37,170 nt of DNA from NCBI GenBank assembly GCA_001298575.1, contig LJCV01000015.1:1-37170 (forward strand), read 5' to 3'. This stretch comes from Actinobacteria bacterium OK074 (GTDB lineage: Bacteria; Actinomycetota; Actinomycetes; Streptomycetales; Streptomycetaceae). Each line of letters begins with the position of its first letter. Position 1 is the stretch's first letter. Shown piece after piece: positions 15,800-26,248 of the stretch. The notes below the pieces were generated by a model, which ran no database searches, was not told where the DNA came from, and saw nothing but the letters and a program-made list of their open reading frames with translations. The position numbers and the translations under genes are program-made.

Positions 15800-17086
15800 A
15801 TGCACAGAACGACCTTCGGCTCTGCCTCCCTTGTCCGCGTCACCCGCCCCCTCCGTGGGGGTGCCGTTCTCGCCGCCGCGCTGCTCGCCGTCGTGGGCGG
15901 TCCCGCGGCCGTCGCCTCGGCCGCCGGGACCGCGCCCGCGCAGTGGTACCTCGGGCCGATGAAGGCCGAGGCGATGTGGAAGGTCAGTACCGGGGCCGGG
16001 ATCAAGGTCGCGGTCATCGGCACCGGGGTGAATCCGGACACGGCCTCGCTGCGCGGGCAGGTGCTCACCGGGGTGGACGCCTCCGTCGAGGCCGGTAACA
16101 CCACGGGGAGTTCGACCGACACCGCCGACACCACCGGCGAGGGCACCACCGTCGCCGAACTCATCGCCGGTACCGGAAAGGGCGGCGGCATCCAGGGGCT
16201 CGCACCGGGCGCGCGGATCATCCCCATCCGCGTACCGGCCATCAAGCACGACGACATCCCCGACATCGACTACCCCCTGTCCGCCGCCGTGGAGGCCGCC
16301 GTCGACAGCGGGGCGCGGATCATCGACTTCGCCGTCGGCAACCAGTACGTGATCGGCAGCCAGTTGGGCGGCGACGAGGCGTTCACGTCCGCGGTGAAGA
16401 AGGGCGTGCTGATGATCGCGGGCGTCGGAGATGTCGCCAAGGAGGGCAACGACCCGCAGTACCCGGCCGCTTACAACGAGGTCGCGGGCGTCGGCGCGGT
16501 CGACGAGACCGGCACGATCGCCCCGACCTCGCAGTGGGGCCAGGAGACCGACCTCGGCGCGCCGGGCACGAACATGCCGCGCTGGTGCGACGCCACGTTC
16601 ACCAGGTACTGCACCGACAGCGGCGGCAACACCATGGCCGCGTCCGCCATCGCCTCCGCCTCTGCCGCCCTGCTGTGGGCCAGGCACCCCGACTGGAACG
16701 CCACCCAGGTCTGGCGCGTCCTGGAGGACACGGCCGGCCGCTCGTGGCCCGTCAACGACCCCAGCATGTACGCCGGTTACGGCATGACCCGGCCTCGTAT
16801 CAACCTCCTTGAGGGCAAGGGGAATCCGGGCAGCACGAAGCCGGACGCCGCTCCCTGGTTCGTGTACCCGGCCACCTCGAAATCCGCCAAGTCCACCAAC
16901 TCGCCCACGCCTTCCCCCAGTTCCCCCTCACCGGGCGCCACCGCCGACCGCGTCATGACCGCCGCCGCCCCGGACGACGGCCTCTCCGCGCTCAACGTCC
17001 TGGCCACGGTGGCCGCCTTCGCCGTACTGGCGGGCGGCGCGGCATGGGCCTTGGTAGTGGTACGACGGCGGCGGCAGGCACGCTGA
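15800..17086 (+). CDS. Mycosin-like subtilase (S8) with all catalytic residues replaced
   Basis: A 428-residue secreted, C-terminally anchored protein of the mycosin/subtilisin fold. It has a signal peptide (about 1-42), an S8 domain (about 55-340), a Ser/Pro/Thr-rich linker (about 358-385), and a transmembrane helix (about 397-417) followed by RRRRQAR. Alignment by eye to S8 motifs: VAVIDTGV reads VAVIGTGV (Gly74 for Asp), GHGTHVAG reads GEGTTVAE (Glu114 for His), GTSMA reads GNTMA (Thr278 for Ser), and the oxyanion-hole AAGN reads GVGD (Asp211 for Asn). The fold motifs are otherwise intact and the frame is clean, so it is probably a maintained pseudoprotease. Mycosins stabilise type VII secretion machinery independently of catalysis; no ESX genes are visible here. 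Confidence 0.85.
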   Translation: MHRTTFGSASLVRVTRPLRGGAVLAAALLAVVGGPAAVASAAGTAPAQWYLGPMKAEAMWKVSTGAGIKVAVIGTGVNPDTASLRGQVLTGVDASVEAGNTTGSSTDTADTTGEGTTVAELIAGTGKGGGIQGLAPGARIIPIRVPAIKHDDIPDIDYPLSAAVEAAVDSGARIIDFAVGNQYVIGSQLGGDEAFTSAVKKGVLMIAGVGDVAKEGNDPQYPAAYNEVAGVGAVDETGTIAPTSQWGQETDLGAPGTNMPRWCDATFTRYCTDSGGNTMAASAIASASAALLWARHPDWNATQVWRVLEDTAGRSWPVNDPSMYAGYGMTRPRINLLEGKGNPGSTKPDAAPWFVYPATSKSAKSTNSPTPSPSSPSPGATADRVMTAAAPDDGLSALNVLATVAAFAVLAGGAAWALVVVRRRRQAR

Positions 17087-17097
17087 CGAGTGACGAG

Positions 17098-17130
17098 TGC
17101 GGTACGACCGCCGCAGACGGTCGTACCGCA
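17098..17130. terminator. Bidirectional terminator between convergent genes
   Basis: A 13-bp perfect stem, TGCGGTACGACCG (17098-17110) and CGGTCGTACCGCA (17118-17130), with a 7-nt loop. It lies between the pseudo-subtilase (ends 17086) and the convergent esterase (ends 17156). Confidence 0.8.
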
Positions 17131-17155
17131 GCCGCAAAACGTCCCCCTGCCGATA

Positions 17156-18505
17156 TCAACTCACCGTGCACGCCGTCCCGTTGAGCGTGAACCCCGACGG
17201 CGCCGCGCTGTTCCCCGTGTGGTCGGCCTGGTACCCGATGGTCACGCTCGCGCCCGGGGCCAGGGTGCCGTCGTACGACGCGTTGGTCGCCGTCACCGCC
17301 CCCGAGGCCGGTGCGTACGTCGCGCCCCAGCCGTTGGTGATGGTCTGGCCGGCCGGCAGGGTGAAGGCGAGCTGCCAGCCGTCGACCGTCGTCGTACCGG
17401 TGTTGGTGAGCGTCACGGACCCGGTCAGACCGGTGTTCCAGGCGCTCGTGGTGGCGGTCACCGTGCAGGCGCCGACCGGGGGTTGGGGCGCGGAGCCGCC
17501 GCTGTCGAGGCCGAAGAAGGTCAGGACGCGGGCGGCCATGCCCCAGGCGTACAGGTTGTGGTCGACGCCCTGGAGGCTGATGGCCTCGACGGGCGCCTGG
17601 TCACCGGTGGAGCCGTAACGGGTGCGAGTCCAGCCGGAGTTGGGCGTATCCGTGGCGGCCGGGGTCTGGCCGACGCCCGCCACGTTCGTCCACTGCTTGA
17701 TCTCCTCGCCGAAGTTGGGGTACTGGAGAACGGCGTCCGCCGTGCCGTGCCACAGCTGCATGCGCGGCCTCGGGCCGGTGTAGCCGGGGTCGGCGCCACG
17801 CACCAAGTCGCCCCATTCCTGGGGGGTATGGGTGACCGTGCCGTTCGCGCACGCGGTGTTCCACTCGGAGCCGTCGGTGGTGGCGAAGCAGCCGAAGGGC
17901 ACGCCGGAGAAGGCGGCGCCCGCGGCGAACACGTCCGGGTAGTCGCCGAGCAGGACGTTGGTCATCATCGCGCCGGAGGAGATGCCGGTGGCGAACACCT
18001 TGCCGGTGTCGGCGTTGTAGTGCTGGACCACCCAGTCGACCATCGACTTGATGCCGACGGGGTCGCTGCCGCCGTCCCGTTTCAGCGCGGCGGGCGAGGA
18101 CACGTCGAAGCACTTGCTGGCGCGCGTGACCGACGGGTAGACGACGACGAACCCGTACTGGTCGGCGAGTTGGGCGTACTCGGTGCCGGAGTACATGGCC
18201 GGGCCCGAGCCGGTGCAGTAGTGCACGGCGACGATGACGGCCGGGTGCGCGGTGACGTTCGTCGGCACGTACAGGTACATCTGGAGGTTGCTCGGGTTGG
18301 CGCCGAAGTTCGTCACCTCGGTGAGCGCCGCCGCGGCCTGGGCCTGCCGGGGTACGGCGGCGGAGGCAGCGGTTGCGGGCGGCCCCACGAGCAACAGGCT
18401 TGCCAGCAAAGGCAGTAGCCCCCCGAACAGCACAGTGAGCAGCACGGCGAGCACCGACCGACGCGGTCTCGTGCCGGTGATCGTGACAGTGATGGACACG
18501 TCCAT
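17156..18505 (-). CDS. Secreted CE1-type polysaccharide esterase with CBM2
   Basis: A 449-residue secreted enzyme. It has an Arg-containing signal peptide (about 1-47, hydrophobic core SVLAVLLTVLFGGLLPLLASLLL), an alpha/beta-hydrolase of the PHB-depolymerase/CE1 esterase group (about 60-335), and a C-terminal type 2 carbohydrate-binding module (about 346-449, bounded by ACTVT and GTACTV Cys). Nucleophile Ser176 is in GISSG, with Asp257 in LWHGTAD and His316 in VDHN. Acetylxylan or feruloyl esterase is most likely. ATG 18505 has AGGA upstream. A CebR-like palindrome 45 nt upstream points to control by cello-oligosaccharides, matching a CBM2 enzyme of plant-wall breakdown. Confidence 0.93.
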   Translation of the reverse strand: MDVSITVTITGTRPRRSVLAVLLTVLFGGLLPLLASLLLVGPPATAASAAVPRQAQAAAALTEVTNFGANPSNLQMYLYVPTNVTAHPAVIVAVHYCTGSGPAMYSGTEYAQLADQYGFVVVYPSVTRASKCFDVSSPAALKRDGGSDPVGIKSMVDWVVQHYNADTGKVFATGISSGAMMTNVLLGDYPDVFAAGAAFSGVPFGCFATTDGSEWNTACANGTVTHTPQEWGDLVRGADPGYTGPRPRMQLWHGTADAVLQYPNFGEEIKQWTNVAGVGQTPAATDTPNSGWTRTRYGSTGDQAPVEAISLQGVDHNLYAWGMAARVLTFFGLDSGGSAPQPPVGACTVTATTSAWNTGLTGSVTLTNTGTTTVDGWQLAFTLPAGQTITNGWGATYAPASGAVTATNASYDGTLAPGASVTIGYQADHTGNSAAPSGFTLNGTACTVS

Positions 18506-18550
18506 GTCCTTCCTAGTCCCCACCGCATCGTGGCATGCGCATGCCCGCCA

Positions 18551-18564
18551 TGGAAGCGCTCCCA
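18551..18564. promoter_or_regulatory. CebR-type operator upstream of the esterase
   Basis: TGGAAGCGCTCCCA differs at one base from the 14-bp CebR palindrome TGGGAGCGCTCCCA that controls cellulose and cello-oligosaccharide genes in Streptomyces (established). It lies 45 nt upstream of the esterase start. Confidence 0.85.
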
Positions 18565-18690
18565 CAGCGCTGTTCCGGACAGTGTCCGGGGGCCGAGGAA
18601 CACCCGTGCCGGATCGCGCGCCGAGCGCCCTCGCGGGAGTCGGGCACGGCCGCCGTCGAAAACCCGCCCCACTCCACCGCCTCGAACGCC

Positions 18691-19842
18691 CTACTTGAGC
18701 CCAGCCCCCGCACAGGCCGCCTTGTAAGCCCCCGTGCAGATCTGCCCCACCGTGTAGATCCCGTCCTGAATCACGGTCCCCTGAATGTTCGCCTTCGTGA
18801 GCGCGACCACGGGCACCAGCTGCGACGGAATCCCCTTCTGCGTGGGCGAGTTCACCTTGTCCCGGGTCAGCCCGTCGAACTCGATCGACCGGCCCTGGAC
18901 CCGCGCCACGGCCATCTCCGCCGCCGCGGTGGCCTCCTGGGGATACGACTTGTAGACGGTCATGTACTGGTCCCCGGACAGGATCCGCTGGACCGCCGCG
19001 AGGTCCGCGTCCTGGCCCGTCACCGGTGGGACCTTGCTCGCGCCGGCCTCCTTCAGGGCGTCGATCACCGCACCGGCCATGCCGTCGTTCGCGGAGAGGA
19101 CGGCCTTGATGTTGCCGAGCCCGATCGCCCGGATCGCCTTCTCCATGTTGGACTTGGCGTTCTGCGGCGCCCAGTCGGCGGTGTCGTACGACTTGGCGAT
19201 GGTGACCTTGCCCCGCAGCTCGCTCAGCGCGCCGGACTTGAAGACGGCGGCGTTCGGGTCGGTCGGGGAGCCGTTCATCATGACGATCTTCTTGGCGGTG
19301 GCGTCCGCGCCGAGCGCCTCGACGATCGCGCGCCCCTGCACCTGCCCGACGAGTTCGTTGTCGAAGGAGACGTACGCGTCGATCGGCCCCTGCGCGAGGC
19401 GGTCGTAGGCGATGACGGGTATGCCCGCGTCCTTGGCCTTCTTGATGCCGGGCTCGATCGCCTTGGCGTCCACGGCGTCGACGAGGATCACGTCGACGCG
19501 GTCGGCGACCATCCGCGCCAGCTGCGCGCTCTGCTTCGTCGCGCTGGACTCGGCGTTGGCGTAGACGACCCTGCCCTTGTTCTCGGTGAGCGAGGCGACC
19601 TGCTGCTTGATGATCGGGTAGTCGAACTTCTCGTACCGCTGGTTCTCCTTCTCGGGGAGCAGCAGCCCGACCGCGAGGTCGTCCCCCTTCGTCGGGCTCG
19701 CCGAGCCGCTGCCGCTGCCACCGTCGACCGCCCCGCACCCGGTGAGCACGGTGAGCGAGACGGCGGAGCCGAGGGCCGCCAGGGTCATGCCACGACGGCG
19801 CACGGCGCGCACGGCGGTCTTACGAGGGGTGCCAGCGTTCAC
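18691..19842 (-). CDS. Sugar ABC-transporter substrate-binding lipoprotein (XylF-like), orphan
   Basis: A 383-residue periplasmic-binding-protein-fold lipoprotein. The lipobox is LTVLTGC with Cys36. A Ser/Gly linker follows, then a class I sugar-binding domain resembling the D-xylose receptor XylF (LLLPEKENQRYEKFDYPIIKQQV, IPVIAYDRLAQGPIDAYVSFDN, AVLSANDGMAGAVIDAL, VTGQDADLAAVQRIL). GTG 19842 has GAAGG about 9 nt upstream. No permease or ATPase gene lies nearby, so it must use a distant transporter or act as a sensor. It lies 185 nt upstream of the CBM2 esterase on the same strand, suggesting a plant-polysaccharide theme, although the CebR site suggests separate promoters. Confidence 0.92.
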   Translation of the reverse strand: MNAGTPRKTAVRAVRRRGMTLAALGSAVSLTVLTGCGAVDGGSGSGSASPTKGDDLAVGLLLPEKENQRYEKFDYPIIKQQVASLTENKGRVVYANAESSATKQSAQLARMVADRVDVILVDAVDAKAIEPGIKKAKDAGIPVIAYDRLAQGPIDAYVSFDNELVGQVQGRAIVEALGADATAKKIVMMNGSPTDPNAAVFKSGALSELRGKVTIAKSYDTADWAPQNAKSNMEKAIRAIGLGNIKAVLSANDGMAGAVIDALKEAGASKVPPVTGQDADLAAVQRILSGDQYMTVYKSYPQEATAAAEMAVARVQGRSIEFDGLTRDKVNSPTQKGIPSQLVPVVALTKANIQGTVIQDGIYTVGQICTGAYKAACAGAGLK

Positions 19843-20045
19843 TTTCGGGGCCTTCCGGGCGTGAGGGCGGCACTGCGCCCCCGGTTGACCGAAAGCCAAC
19901 GGGCCCCCGCCCCCGGAGTCAAGAAGCAGGGGTTAACGAGATGGCAACAGGGTTTGCGTGAGGATCAAGTGAAATTTAACTCCCGTACGTGACAAGGGCG
20001 TTCAGGAGTGATGGAAGACCGCAAACGAAACGCAAAGTTCCGTAC

Positions 20046-20070
20046 AACCGTTCCCCATCCCCGTGAGTCC
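20046..20070 (+). promoter_or_regulatory. ECF-sigma-like promoter of the fibronectin-III gene
   Basis: CGTACAACC followed, after the AACC, by exactly 17 nt and GTCC. The same CGTACAACC-N17-GTC arrangement precedes the FG-GAP gene at 30138. An AAC-type -35 with a GTC-type -10 fits ECF sigma promoters. Transcription would begin near 20077, at or beside the ATG at 20079, which explains why that gene has no SD (leaderless). Confidence 0.5.
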
Positions 20071-20078
20071 ACCCCCAC

Positions 20079-21769
20079 ATGATCACCGTCAGACGTACGA
20101 CGGCGGCCGCCGCCACCGCCGTCGCACTCACCACCACGGCCACCCTCCTCACGGCCACCCCCGCAACCGCCGCCACGACCTGCGCCTCCCCCACCTACAA
20201 ACGCCAGCTGTACGCGAACACCACCTTCAAGGGCACCCCGAAACAAACCGCCTGCGACGCCACCGTCAACGAGAACTGGGGCACCAAGGCCCCTGCCAAG
20301 GGCCTCCCCAAGGACAACTTCGCCGCCCGCTGGACCGTCACCCGCGACTTCGGCTCCGGCGCGCGCTCACCGCCGCCGCCCTGGACGGCATCCGCGTCTA
20401 CGTCGACGGCGTCCGCAGGATCGACCTCTGGAAGAACGTCACCAAGACGCAGAAGAAGACCCTCAACCTCACCGTCCCGAAGGGCAGGCACACCCTCCGC
20501 GTCGACTACGCGAGTTGGACCGGCTCCGCCGCCGTCACCTTCGCCTACACCCCGCGCACCGCCGCCACCGTCGACAAGACCGAGCCGCTGGCCCCGACGG
20601 GCGCGAAGGCCACGTACTCCCCAACCACCAACACCACCAAGCTCACTTGGGCGAAGAACAAGGAGATGGACCTCGCGGGCTACCGCGTCTACCGCCGCCC
20701 CGCCACCAGCACCACCTGGGCGAAACTCGCGACGGCCACCGCGACCACGTACACCGACACCCCGCCCGCGACCGGCCAGTCGTACGCCTACGAGATCCGC
20801 GCCTACGACAAGGCGGGCAACGAGTCCGCCGGCACCGCCGACCAGAGCGTGACCACCGTCGACCGCCCCCCCCCCGCCGTCCCCACCGGCCTTACCACCG
20901 ACGGCAGTTACACGAAGGGGCTGCACCTCGACTGGACCGCGGTCGCGGACGCGGTGTCGTACCGGATCTACCGCGCCGCGAGCGCGGGCGCCGCCCTCGT
21001 CGAGGTGGGCCGCACCGACGCCGTCTCCTACCTGGACACCTCCGCCGAGGAGGAGGTCGCCTACTACTACCGCGTGAGCGCCGTCGACGCCGCCGGGAAC
21101 GAGTCCGCGCCGTCCGCCACAGTCGCAGACAGCCGCGAGGACCTCACCCCGCCGTCCGCCGTCACGGGCCTCGTGGTCACCCCGACCGAGTACGGCTTCG
21201 CGATGGAGTGGGACCCCAACCCGACGCCCGACCTGACGCGTTACGTCGTCTACGGCGGCGTCGTCCTGGGCGAGGAGGGCGAGCAGCAGGTCTGCTCCGT
21301 GCACGACGTGGCATGGCTGTACACCGCCACCACCTCCTACGACTACGCCACCCTCCCGGACGGCGACGAGCGCTGCTTCTTCGTCGACGCCATCGACGAC
21401 GCGGGCAACTCCCAGTACAAGTGGACGCGTTCGCCCAACATCGTGGTCGCGACCAAACTCGACACCACCCCGAGCGTGGCGACACCCGACGGCTCGCCCC
21501 TCACCCTCGACGCGGTCCCCGACGGCGCCGACGACAGCCTGACGTGGACCACCACCGAAGCGACCGCCCCCGCCGGCTACCGCGTCTACCGCTGGAACCC
21601 GGCCACCGCCGCCTACGAGCGGATCGCCGAGACCGACGGCAGCCGTACCTACCGCGTCGAGAACGCGCCCCGCGGCACCGCGTCCTACTACTGGGTCACC
21701 GCCGTGGCCGCGGACGGCACGGAGTCCCTGCCCGCGGGCGACTACACGGTCACCGCGCCGCGGGAGTGA
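20079..21769 (+). pseudogene. Secreted PA14-like/fibronectin type III protein, frameshifted
   Basis: It starts at ATG 20079 with a Sec signal peptide (residues 1-32, cleavage near ATAATTC). A PA14-like domain begins in this frame and continues in the -1 frame after about 20360: DFGSG is followed by ALTAAALDGIRVYVDG only if one G is restored in GGCTCCGGCGCGCG. Downstream are FN3 domains with YRVYR, YEIRAYDKAGNES and YYYRVSAVDAAGNES signatures (about 20580-20860, 20870-21140, 21145-21460 and a weaker one to 21766). Read with one inserted base, a single protein of about 563 residues results. FN3/PA14 proteins bind extracellular carbohydrate or protein. A sequencing error or a recent mutation are equally possible. 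Confidence 0.85.
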
Positions 21770-21787
21770 GCGTCAACTCACGCGAAA

Positions 21788-21825
21788 GGCCCGGGAGTTC
21801 ACGACCAACCGTGAACTCCCGGGCC
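21788..21825. terminator. Bidirectional terminator downstream of hspR
   Basis: A perfect 16-bp stem (GGCCCGGGAGTTCACG, 21788-21803, with 21810-21825) and a 6-nt loop. It lies between the convergent fibronectin-III gene and the end of the dnaK operon. Confidence 0.85.
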
Positions 21826-21870
21826 CCACAAGCGCCTTGACGGACCGTCAGGGCCGTCACCCGTAATGCC

Positions 21871-22338
21871 TCAGTCCGACCCCGGCCCCGGCTGCCGCGG
21901 CTTCGGCCGCCACACCACCAGCGCGCTCGTCTGCTGAACCTCCTGGTACGGCACCAGATCCCGCCGGTACGACGCGTGCACCGCCGCCTCGCGCTGCCGC
22001 ATCGTCGCCGCCGCGCCGTCCAGCGCCGACTCCAGTTCCGCCACCCGGGACTGGAGCGCGGCGACCTGGTTCTCCAGCTCGATGATCCGCTTGATGCCCG
22101 CCAGGTTGATGCCCTCGTCCTGCGACAACTCCTGCACCTGGCGGAGCAGTTCGATGTCGCGGGCCGAGTAGCGGCGGCCACGGCCGGCCGTACGGTCCGG
22201 GGAGACCAGCCCCAGACGGTCGTACTGGCGCAGCGTCTGCGGGTGCAGACCGGAGAGCTGGGCTGCCACCGAGATGACGTAGACCGGGGTCTCCTCGGTC
22301 AGCTCATACGGGTTACGACGACGGCCGGGTGTGTCCAT
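21871..22338 (-). CDS. hspR: Heat-shock repressor HspR
   Basis: A 155-residue MerR-family repressor, the last gene of the dnaK operon. The MerR HTH is visible (VYVISVAAQLSGLHPQTLRQYDRLGLVSP, then RGRRYSARDIELL), followed by a coiled-coil helix (IIELENQVAALQSRVAELESAL). ATG 22338 lies 7 nt after dnaJ's stop; GAAGG sits upstream. In Streptomyces HspR binds HAIR sites with DnaK as co-repressor (established). HAIR sites occur upstream of dnaK and clpB in this window, so it represses its own operon and clpB. Confidence 0.97.
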   Translation of the reverse strand: MDTPGRRRNPYELTEETPVYVISVAAQLSGLHPQTLRQYDRLGLVSPDRTAGRGRRYSARDIELLRQVQELSQDEGINLAGIKRIIELENQVAALQSRVAELESALDGAAATMRQREAAVHASYRRDLVPYQEVQQTSALVVWRPKPRQPGPGSD

Positions 22339-22345
22339 GGCGCCT

Positions 22346-23539
22346 TCATTCTCCCTTCGCGGCCTGGAACAGCTCCGCTCGCGGGTCCTCGCCCGCGGTC
22401 GCCTCGCGATACGCCTCCAGGGCGTCACGAGCCTTCCCCGTCAGGTCCCTGGGAACACTCACCTCGACGGTCACCAGCAGGTCCCCGCGGGTACCGTCGC
22501 TACGGACGGCGCCCTTGCCCCGGGCCCGCATCGTACGGCCGTTGGGGGTGCCCGGGGGCAGTTTCAGGGTCACCGGCGGGCCGCCCAGGGTCGGGACGCG
22601 GACCTCGCCGCCGAGCGCCGCCTCGGTGAAGCTCACCGGGACGGTCACCGTCAGGTTGTCGTCCTTGCGGCCGAACACGGGGTGGGTGTCCACGTGCACG
22701 GTCACGTACAGGTCGCCCGCCGGGCCGCCGCGCTCGCCCGGCGCACCCTTGCCGCGCAGCCGGATGCGCTGGCCGTCGGAGACCCCGGCCGGGATCCGCA
22801 CCTGCATCGTCCGCGACGACTTCGCCCGGCCGCTGCCCTTGCAGATCATGCAGGGGTGCTCCGCGATCAGACCGCGGCCCTTGCAGTCGGGGCAGGGGTC
22901 GGTGAGCGAGAAGCCGCCGCCCGAACCGCGCGCCACCTGGCCGGTGCCCACGCAGGTCGGGCACACGCGCGGGGTGCCGTTCTTGTCGCCCGTGCCGGAG
23001 CACGCCTTGCAGGGCGCCTGCGAGGACATCCGCAGGGGTACGGTCGCGCCCTCGATGGCCTCGGTGAAGCTCAGCGTGACCTCGGTGTCGATGTCCTGGC
23101 CGCGCCGGGGCTGCGTCCGCGTGCCGGTACCGCCGCCGCCCCGGTTGAACAGGCCGCCGAACACGTCACCGATCCCGCCGCCGAAGCCGCCCGCGCCACC
23201 ACCCGTGCCGCCGGCCCCGCCCTGGGCGCCCCCGAAGAGGTCACCCAGGTCGAAGTTGAACGAGCCGCCGCCCGCGCCGGGACCCGGCCGGAAGCCGCCG
23301 TTGCCGAAGAGGGCGCGCGCCTCGTCGTACTCCTTGCGCTTCTTGGGGTCGCCGAGGACGTCGTTCGCCTCGGAGATCTCCTTGAAGCGCTCCTCGGCCT
23401 TGGCGTTGCCCTTGTTGGCGTCCGGGTGGAACTCGCGGGCGAGCTTCCGGTACGCCTTCTTGATCTCGGCCTCGGTGGCGTCCTTGGGGACGCCGAGGAC
23501 CTTGTAGAAGTCCTTCTCGATGAAGTCCTTGGTACTCAT
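22346..23539 (-). CDS. dnaJ: Co-chaperone DnaJ
   Basis: A 397-residue type I J-protein. It has an N-terminal J domain with HPD at residues 38-40, a Gly/Phe-rich region (about 80-135), four CxxCxGxG zinc-binding repeats (Cys177 to Cys236), and a C-terminal substrate-binding domain. It stimulates DnaK ATPase and delivers clients. The start is ATG 23539 with AGGAGG about 10 nt upstream. Third gene of the operon, 42 nt after grpE. Confidence 0.98.
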   Translation of the reverse strand: MSTKDFIEKDFYKVLGVPKDATEAEIKKAYRKLAREFHPDANKGNAKAEERFKEISEANDVLGDPKKRKEYDEARALFGNGGFRPGPGAGGGSFNFDLGDLFGGAQGGAGGTGGGAGGFGGGIGDVFGGLFNRGGGGTGTRTQPRRGQDIDTEVTLSFTEAIEGATVPLRMSSQAPCKACSGTGDKNGTPRVCPTCVGTGQVARGSGGGFSLTDPCPDCKGRGLIAEHPCMICKGSGRAKSSRTMQVRIPAGVSDGQRIRLRGKGAPGERGGPAGDLYVTVHVDTHPVFGRKDDNLTVTVPVSFTEAALGGEVRVPTLGGPPVTLKLPPGTPNGRTMRARGKGAVRSDGTRGDLLVTVEVSVPRDLTGKARDALEAYREATAGEDPRAELFQAAKGE

Positions 23540-23581
23540 GCCCGGCGTCCCTCCTTCCGTCCGTCCACCGTGCCGTCCGCG

Positions 23582-24312
23582 TCAGCCCTCGTCCGGGCCA
23601 CCGCTCTCCTTGCCGCCGCCGTCGCCGCCGTCCGCCTCGGAGGACGCCGCTGACGACGACTCCTCGGCCTTCACCGTCTGCGCGCCCGGCTGCGGTTCGG
23701 CCACGGCCACGCGCGCGGGGCGAATGGTTCGTTCGCCGATGCGATACCCAGGCTGGAGAATCGCCACGCACGTCGTCTCCGTGACGTCCGGCGCATACGA
23801 GTGCATCAGGGCCTCGTGGATCGTCGGGTCGAAGGGCTCGCCCTCCTTGCCGAACTGCTGAAGCCCCATCTTGGCGGCGACGACCTCCAGCGATTCGGCG
23901 ACCGACTTGAAGCCGCCGACGAGTTCGCCGTGCTCACGCGCGCGCCCGATGTCGTCGAGCACGGGCAGGAGTTCGGTCAGGAGGTTCGCGACCGCGATCT
24001 CCTTGACCGCGATCCGGTCCCGCTCGACCCGGCGGCGGTAGTTGGCGAACTCGGCCTGGAGCCGCTGGAGGTCCGTGGTGCGCTCGCCGAGCGCCGTACG
24101 CACCTGGTCCAGCTGTGCCGTCAGGGCCGTGACCTGGGCGGCGGACCGGTCGTCCGCCTTGTCCGCTGCTGCCGTGTCCCCGGCCGGGGCCGCCCCCTCC
24201 TCGGGGGCGGCCTTCGGCTCGGCGTCGTCAGAGGTGGCGCCGGAGGGGACGTCGGGCTGCTGCGGCTGAGCCGACTGCGGCTCCTCGCTGCCGAAACCCG
24301 GAGTCTCCTCGG

Positions 24313-24316
<4 letters not shown>
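23582..24316 (-). CDS. grpE: Nucleotide exchange factor GrpE
   Basis: A 244-residue DnaK exchange factor. A long acidic Ala/Glu/Pro-rich N-terminus (about 1-60) precedes the dimerisation coiled coil ([32 protein letters not shown]) and a C-terminal beta-wing ([13 protein letters not shown]). The tail is Ser/Gly-rich. It starts at GTG 24316, overlapping the dnaK stop by 4 nt (GTGA), so translation is coupled to dnaK. Confidence 0.98.
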
Positions 24317-26154
<1,838 letters not shown>

Positions 26155-26173
26155 GGTGGTTTCCTCCAGCTGA

Positions 26174-26194
26174 CTTGAGTGGAACGGACTCAAG
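26174..26194. promoter_or_regulatory. HAIR operator 1 upstream of dnaK (perfect)
   Basis: CTTGAGT-N7-ACTCAAG, an exact consensus HspR site, 20 nt upstream of the dnaK start and overlapping the probable -10/transcription-start region. Confidence 0.96.
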
Positions 26195-26221
26195 TGTGCA
26201 TCAAGGCCGCCACCGGGTCAA
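26193..26221 (-). promoter_or_regulatory. Probable dnaK promoter
   Basis: On the minus strand TTGACC (26221-26216) is followed after 17 nt by CACACT (26198-26193). The -35 is good and the -10 weak. Its position between and overlapping the two HAIR sites fits repression by HspR. Confidence 0.45.
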
Positions 26222-26225
26222 CAGA

Positions 26226-26246
26226 GCTGAGTCGAGCGGACTCAAC
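26226..26246. promoter_or_regulatory. HAIR operator 2 upstream of dnaK (imperfect)
   Basis: GCTGAGT-N7-ACTCAAC, a degenerate HspR site just upstream of the -35. Its centre lies 52 bp (about five helical turns) from the perfect site, compatible with cooperative binding. Confidence 0.8.
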
Positions 26247-26248
26247 TC

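Noticed and set aside
15800..17086. Active mycosin protease
   Set aside because: All three catalytic positions and the oxyanion Asn are substituted when the codons are read directly.
17156..19738. 860-codon minus-strand frame joining the esterase to upstream sequence
   Set aside because: The real esterase begins at 18505 with SD and signal peptide. The upstream part is an out-of-frame reading of the sugar-binding lipoprotein gene.
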